10,337 nucleotides of DNA from CAYJBH01 sp964370765 (lineage in GTDB: Bacteria > Bacillota > Clostridia > Oscillospirales > Ruminococcaceae). Below, piece after piece: positions 6,760 through 10,337 of the stretch (its first letter is position 1; each line of letters opens with the position of its first letter). Made by a program: the position numbers and the translations under genes. Location: the NCBI GenBank assembly GCA_964370765.1, contig CAYJKW010000075.1, positions 1 through 10,337 of the forward strand. The letters are read 5' to 3'. The notes under the pieces were generated by a model. The model saw only the letters and a list, made by a program, of their open reading frames with translations, was not told the DNA's origin and did not search any database.

Positions 6760-8703
6760 ATGCCTGTATTTGCAAACGAAAACCCTCCGGTTTCGCAACC
6801 GCCCGACATATCGACAACACGCTATAACGATTGGCGTGGGGTTGATTACGTGCACGATGCCTACACCTGCCCCGAAAACAGATGCCCCGAGCTTATTAAC
6901 ATGATATCTCACACAAGGGGAACATTAGAAGGGCGCAAGGGCTACAAGGTGTTAAAGCAGTTTGAGGGTGCTATATACTCCATAAAGCGTGGATATATTG
7001 GCGGTGCATTTAGAATTTTTATACATGAAGGCGTTAACCTATGGGCTTTATCCGATGGTGAATACAGGATAATATACAGTGAGATGCCCACAGTTAAAAC
7101 AGAGATATTTTTTTCGCAGTATCAAGAAAAACCACTTATTGCACCGGAAACACCGATAGAGGTTAGAACGGTCGGGTTTGTTCTCGGCGGCGGAAAATTT
7201 TTATATATAGACTACGACACCGATTACATTGTAGACAGTATATTGACAATTGCATATAAACCTGTTGTCACTATAGCGGCATCGCACGAAGGCGGTGGAA
7301 CAATTTTAGAAGCGGTAAACCTTTTACAGCCCGGTAGAATTCATAAGGCATATGGAGACGGTACCGCAACAATCTTTCAGCTACCCTCTAAAAAATTAGA
7401 TGCAACTACAATAGAAATTATTGAAATATTAGAAGAGGGTGAAAAAACATATACCGAAGGCATTGCCGGGGATTTAGGATTTACGGTCGACAGAGACACC
7501 GGAAAGGTGACATTTAATACAGCACCACCCAAAGCTCCTGTTGATGGTACAGACAACTTATTCATAACCTACTATAAAACGGTTGAGGGTAATGCCGAAA
7601 AAATTACAAATTGCAACTTAGTTGAAGAGTACGGTGTAGGTGGAGCACTCAGAAATTTTTTGACACGTAACCCCGACTATAAGTCCTATGATTGGTGGAG
7701 CGAACCCAACCAACCAAATTATTTCCCCGATTTAAACTACGGCATAGCAGGAAACGACAACACGGCTATAGTTGGATATCTTAAGTATTATAACTATCTT
7801 GTTATCCTTAAGGAACAAAACGACCAAGATGTCACTATATACATACGCAATGGAACGGTGACAGAGCAGAACACATATTTTACCACAAATATCGGAATGG
7901 TGGGCGTAGGTGCAGTTTCTCCCTATGCATTTGCAAGCGTTTTAGATGAACCATTGTTTTTATCGCAAACAGGAATATATGCTATCATCTCCAGTGCATT
8001 AAACCAAGCAGCAACATTACAAGAGCGTTCCTACTGGATTAACCCTCGGTTAACCAAAGAACCTAACTTAAAGACGGCCATAGCAACACCGTGGGGTGGA
8101 TATTATCTTTTGTCGGTTAACGGTAACACCTATGTTTTAGATGCTCGGCGTGGAGAGGCTATAGATGTGCAAAGGCAAAACGCATATGACGGATATTTTT
8201 GGCAGGGATTTAATCCAAATTGTTACATGACGGTAGAGGATGATTTGTATTTTGGCACTGCCGACGGAAAATACTGCATGTTTCGTGATGATGGAGGCAT
8301 GGAGGATTATCTCGACGGTGACGAGGCAATACATTATTTTGTGCAAACAAAGCAGGATGATGACGGGTCCGGATCGTACCGAAAAAGTTTGAGTAAAAAA
8401 GGACAGTCTATAGCACTTAAACCTTTTGGGGTAAGCACAGTAAATATTAGGGTTAATACCGACGAGGGACGACTTGAATCGCTTGAAGACATTGAGCTTT
8501 CATCCTCAATGTTTACGTTTGAAAGCATTAACTTTAATCGAATGGATTTCAACTCGAGTTCCGCAACAAGACCACAAAGATTAAAGCTTAGGGTAAAAAA
8601 ATACCGAACTTTACAGTATGAGCTAGAAAGCAGAGAACAAAGAAACAGCTTTGCACTGGTTCAGATAGAAAAGAGTTTTTATTTAACGGGGAAAACAGTA
8701 TGA
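6760..8703 (+). CDS. Tail nozzle / DNA stabilisation-type protein, probable
   Basis: This 647-residue, beta-rich protein probably forms the lower tail tube under the adaptor, comparable in role to P22 gp10 or T7 gp12. The N-terminus YNDWRGVDY (22-30), then CPENRCPELINM (37-48) and GTLEGRKGYKV match a pattern I associate with phage nozzle or stabilisation proteins: a pro-rich start, then NM and a G-x-L-x-x-R-x-GY segment. Repeating short beta strands follow (SIKRGY, FRIFIHEG, LWALSDGEYRI), as in a propeller. An insert at about 165-280 contains FTVDRDTGKVTFNTAPP and reads as a separate beta-sandwich. The last third returns to propeller-like repeats (GIYAIISSA, YYLLSVNGNTYVLDA, DLYFGTADGKYCMF). 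AAAGG lies nine bases before the ATG. The gene ends in an ATGA overlap with the fibre gene. A siphovirus tail protein is the main alternative. Confidence 0.68.
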   Translation: MPVFANENPPVSQPPDISTTRYNDWRGVDYVHDAYTCPENRCPELINMISHTRGTLEGRKGYKVLKQFEGAIYSIKRGYIGGAFRIFIHEGVNLWALSDGEYRIIYSEMPTVKTEIFFSQYQEKPLIAPETPIEVRTVGFVLGGGKFLYIDYDTDYIVDSILTIAYKPVVTIAASHEGGGTILEAVNLLQPGRIHKAYGDGTATIFQLPSKKLDATTIEIIEILEEGEKTYTEGIAGDLGFTVDRDTGKVTFNTAPPKAPVDGTDNLFITYYKTVEGNAEKITNCNLVEEYGVGGALRNFLTRNPDYKSYDWWSEPNQPNYFPDLNYGIAGNDNTAIVGYLKYYNYLVILKEQNDQDVTIYIRNGTVTEQNTYFTTNIGMVGVGAVSPYAFASVLDEPLFLSQTGIYAIISSALNQAATLQERSYWINPRLTKEPNLKTAIATPWGGYYLLSVNGNTYVLDARRGEAIDVQRQNAYDGYFWQGFNPNCYMTVEDDLYFGTADGKYCMFRDDGGMEDYLDGDEAIHYFVQTKQDDDGSGSYRKSLSKKGQSIALKPFGVSTVNIRVNTDEGRLESLEDIELSSSMFTFESINFNRMDFNSSSATRPQRLKLRVKKYRTLQYELESREQRNSFALVQIEKSFYLTGKTV

Positions 8704-9743
8704 GTAAGTATACAATAACACCGGAAGAGATTGCAGCAAACAATGTTGCATCGGCACCGACAGTATTAGAGGGTAATCCCGAAAACAACAAAGCGGTATT
8801 TGATAAGCTGCCTAAGCTTATTGCCGAGCGGCACAACATCTTAGCCGAGGGATTTATCACCCATGAGGAGAGGGTGGACAATCCACATTCGGTTACGGCA
8901 GATTTAATAGGCGCACTTACACAGGACGGAATAAGGCCTGGTGAGAACGTTGTTGTTGTTAAAAACGATGATGGATCGGTAACCATAACGGCGAGTGGCG
9001 GAAGCAGTGGCGGAGGCGACATGTACCGCAGTGTATACGACACAAATGCAGATGGAAGCGTAGATAGGGCGGATTTTGCGCAAGAGGCATCATATGCTAA
9101 CAATGCAGGGACTGCTTTTAGTACACAACTTGCTAGCTTTGCAACCGAAGCAGGGGTTGCGAGTAACGGCACTCACACCTATATACATGAATATTCTAAC
9201 AACGTGCATACGCTGACCACTTTAACTACTGTTGGTTCTAATGGTCAATTTAAATCGGTAACCTCAGCGGCTCCATCAAGCTTTATTATTTCCGATAAAA
9301 CCTATGAAGTTGTTAACGGCAGTGATAACGAAATCAGTTTACTTGTAGGAAAATGGTACAGCTTTATTTTAGACCACGCAACCAATACAATAAATTTTAA
9401 TGTAACCGAAAAGGTTGAAATACCAAAAGATGTTTACAGCACAGAAGAAACTCTTACTAATAAAGTTTGGATTGACGGTAAACCTGTTTATAGAAAAATT
9501 GTTGTAGGTGCCGTTTTAACATCTACCGCAGTTACAAAGTATGATTTAAGTGGTAGCAATATTGATTCTGTGGTGTCTTTAGATTTAATGTTAAGTAATG
9601 CAGAACTTCAAAGAACTCCAAACTTGTCTGGGCTTATTACATTTTTTTATGTAAACGCTGACAAAGAGATTGAACTAAACGCTTTGTCCACGCCACTCTC
9701 GGGGTATACACCAACATTTATAGTTGAATACACAAAAATATAA
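8700..9743 (+). CDS. Tail fibre / appendage protein
   Basis: This 347-residue protein probably attaches to the tail and helps bind the host. Residues 18-46 (APTVLEGNPENNKAVFDKL and on) and the HEERVDNPHSVTADLIGA segment at 55-72 are recurrent in Bacillota phage tail fibres; the H...NPHxVT motif is well known in fibre proteins. A Gly/Ser hinge at 99-107 is followed by DMYRSVYDTNADGSVDRAD, whose D114-x-N-x-D-G-x-x-D122 fits a dockerin-like calcium loop. Ala-rich fibre-shaft sequence spans about 124-154. The C-terminal domain (about 240-347) contains STEETLTNKVWIDGKPVYRK, common at the ends of tail proteins. The start overlaps the nozzle stop (ATGA) and has GGGGA seven bases upstream. GC falls from about 48% in 8761-9120 to about 34% in 9241-9660 by hand count, suggesting a swapped C-terminal region. 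Confidence 0.82.
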   Translation: MSKYTITPEEIAANNVASAPTVLEGNPENNKAVFDKLPKLIAERHNILAEGFITHEERVDNPHSVTADLIGALTQDGIRPGENVVVVKNDDGSVTITASGGSSGGGDMYRSVYDTNADGSVDRADFAQEASYANNAGTAFSTQLASFATEAGVASNGTHTYIHEYSNNVHTLTTLTTVGSNGQFKSVTSAAPSSFIISDKTYEVVNGSDNEISLLVGKWYSFILDHATNTINFNVTEKVEIPKDVYSTEETLTNKVWIDGKPVYRKIVVGAVLTSTAVTKYDLSGSNIDSVVSLDLMLSNAELQRTPNLSGLITFFYVNADKEIELNALSTPLSGYTPTFIVEYTKI

Positions 9744-9758
9744 AAAAAGGAGAATATT

Positions 9759-9962
9759 ATGGGTCACAGAATAGCAGCAGGAATAAGCAAGGATAACGAT
9801 GTAGTGTCGCTTGTGGCAGATACAACGGCAGATATAGCAAATATCGGAACGGCATATCCGGCGGGGTCGATAATATATATCACCGGCACAACGGCAGATA
9901 GTGCCGATGCCGGTGCGGTATACATGCTTAATAACCAAAAGGAATGGGTGGTGCAACCATGA
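9759..9962 (+). CDS. Small virion-type protein with internal duplication
   Basis: A 67-residue protein with AAAGGAG six bases before its ATG, placed between fibre genes. It begins MGHRIAAGISKDNDVVSLVA and ends YMLNNQKEWVVQP; short proteins ending in a Y-x-L-N-x-x-x-E-W-V pattern occur among phage tail genes, but I cannot name the family. TTADIANIGTAY (22-33) and TTADSADAGAVY (44-55) are a 22-residue duplication. No signal peptide or membrane segment. Neighbours suggest a small tail or fibre accessory protein. The stop overlaps the next start (ATGA), so the two are probably translated together. Confidence 0.8.
   Translation: MGHRIAAGISKDNDVVSLVADTTADIANIGTAYPAGSIIYITGTTADSADAGAVYMLNNQKEWVVQP
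9822..9900 (+). repeat. 13-base direct repeat coding for TTAD
   Basis: ACAACGGCAGATA occurs at 9822-9834 and 9888-9900, 66 bases (22 codons) apart and in frame. It marks the internal duplication of the 67-residue protein. Confidence 0.8.
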
Positions 9963-10337
9963 TAAAAAATGCTGTTATACGGCATTTAAAAGAAGGTATA
10001 CCACTTTATAAATCCGTATATAATGAGCTGATTTACGGTAGTAAAGACCTCGGAAAATATCTTGACTACTTAGAGGCGAGCGGAACACAGTGGATAGACA
10101 CCAGAGTTGTTTTGCCCGAGACGGATAATTTTCAGATTGAGGTTGAATATCAAGCTACTCAAATCGCAGACGCAAAATATGTGTATGGCACTGATAATGG
10201 CACATATGCAAACAACCTTTTTGGGGTAATCAGAAGCTATAAAAATTTAGACATTGCCAATAGAATTACCAGTAGTCCCATCAACGATGTGGAAATCACA
10301 TCAATACAATTTGACACGTGGTATTCTATTACACAGA
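9959..10337 (+). CDS. LamG / concanavalin-like fibre protein, 3' end truncated
   Basis: The frame is open from the ATG at 9959 to the end of the window (126 residues seen, stop not reached). Residues 1-30 form a charged leader (MIKNAVIRHLKEG). Residues 35-49 (LDYLEASGTQWIDTR) match the start of the LamG/concanavalin-like beta-sandwich found in many phage tail and bacterial surface proteins (pattern YLE.TGTQYIDTG). Beta-strand sequence follows (FQIEVEYQA, DAKYVYGTD). Such domains usually bind sugars or proteins, so a receptor-binding or virion surface role is likely. The start overlaps the previous stop (ATGA); upstream GGGTGG is a weak ribosome binding site, so coupling is probable. Total length and further domains are unknown. 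Confidence 0.82.
   Translation, partial: MIKNAVIRHLKEGIPLYKSVYNELIYGSKDLGKYLDYLEASGTQWIDTRVVLPETDNFQIEVEYQATQIADAKYVYGTDNGTYANNLFGVIRSYKNLDIANRITSSPINDVEITSIQFDTWYSITQ

Noticed and set aside
6713..6904. Plus-strand 63-residue frame across the adaptor/nozzle boundary
   Set aside because: It overlaps both genes in another frame and adds no recognisable motif; the nozzle start at 6760 explains the region.
8588..9172. Long minus-strand frame (194 residues) opposite the nozzle/fibre junction
   Set aside because: It is antisense to two well-supported genes, has low-complexity Ser/Ala/Leu/Pro composition expected of a shadow frame, and no convincing ribosome binding site was noted.
9642..9652. Run of seven T's in the fibre gene as a slippage site
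   Set aside because: The reading frame continues normally to a sensible stop and no alternative frame downstream looks like a gene product.

Overview
The window is the head and tail-attachment part of the late (structural) gene cluster of a tailed double-stranded DNA bacteriophage or prophage (Caudoviricetes). All recognised genes lie on the + strand and are packed like one transcription unit: terminase large subunit (5' end cut off by the window), portal, a small zinc-ribbon protein, scaffold, a 45-residue basic protein, major capsid protein, a 95-residue acidic/proline-rich protein, a connector or tail-adaptor protein, a 647-residue tail nozzle/stabilisation-type protein, a tail-fibre or appendage protein, a 67-residue protein and the beginning of a LamG-like protein cut by the 3' edge. 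I see no tRNA, integrase, lysis, replication, CRISPR or insertion-sequence gene.

Host: nearly every gene has a good Shine-Dalgarno sequence (AAAGGAGG, AAGGAG, AAAGGAG), the sequence is moderately AT-rich with frequent ATA isoleucine codons, and the tail and fibre motifs resemble those of phages of gut Bacillota (Clostridia-like). Bacteroidota hosts rarely use Shine-Dalgarno sequences, so they fit less well. This is inference; no host marker is present. Standard-code translation works throughout. All eleven complete genes end in TAA or TGA.

Layout: 1-1353 packaging motor (terminase ATPase remnant plus RuvC-like nuclease); 1350-3233 portal; 3196-3456 zinc ribbon, probably from a TTG start; 3502-4347 scaffold with Glu/Thr-rich repeats; 4344-4481 small basic protein; 4481-5485 capsid protein with the strongest ribosome binding site; 5497-5784 acidic protein; 5777-5844 two perfect inverted repeats in the only sizeable intergenic gap; 5869-6756 adaptor; 6760-8703 nozzle; 8700-9743 fibre/appendage; 9759-9962 small repeat protein; 9959-end LamG protein. 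There is no gene-free stretch longer than 300 bases.

How they work together: the scaffold (perhaps with the 45-residue protein) directs capsid protein assembly around the portal, terminase pumps DNA through the portal and cuts it, and the adaptor and nozzle close the vertex and carry fibre proteins that bind the host. A long adaptor followed directly by a long nozzle-like protein and then fibres, with no tail-tube or tape-measure gene in view, suggests a short-tailed (podovirus-like) virion; genes outside the window could overturn this. The least explained items are the paired inverted repeats after the capsid module, the two cysteine-cluster proteins around the portal, the unrecognised small proteins flanking the capsid gene, and a sharp drop in GC inside the fibre gene that looks like domain exchange.
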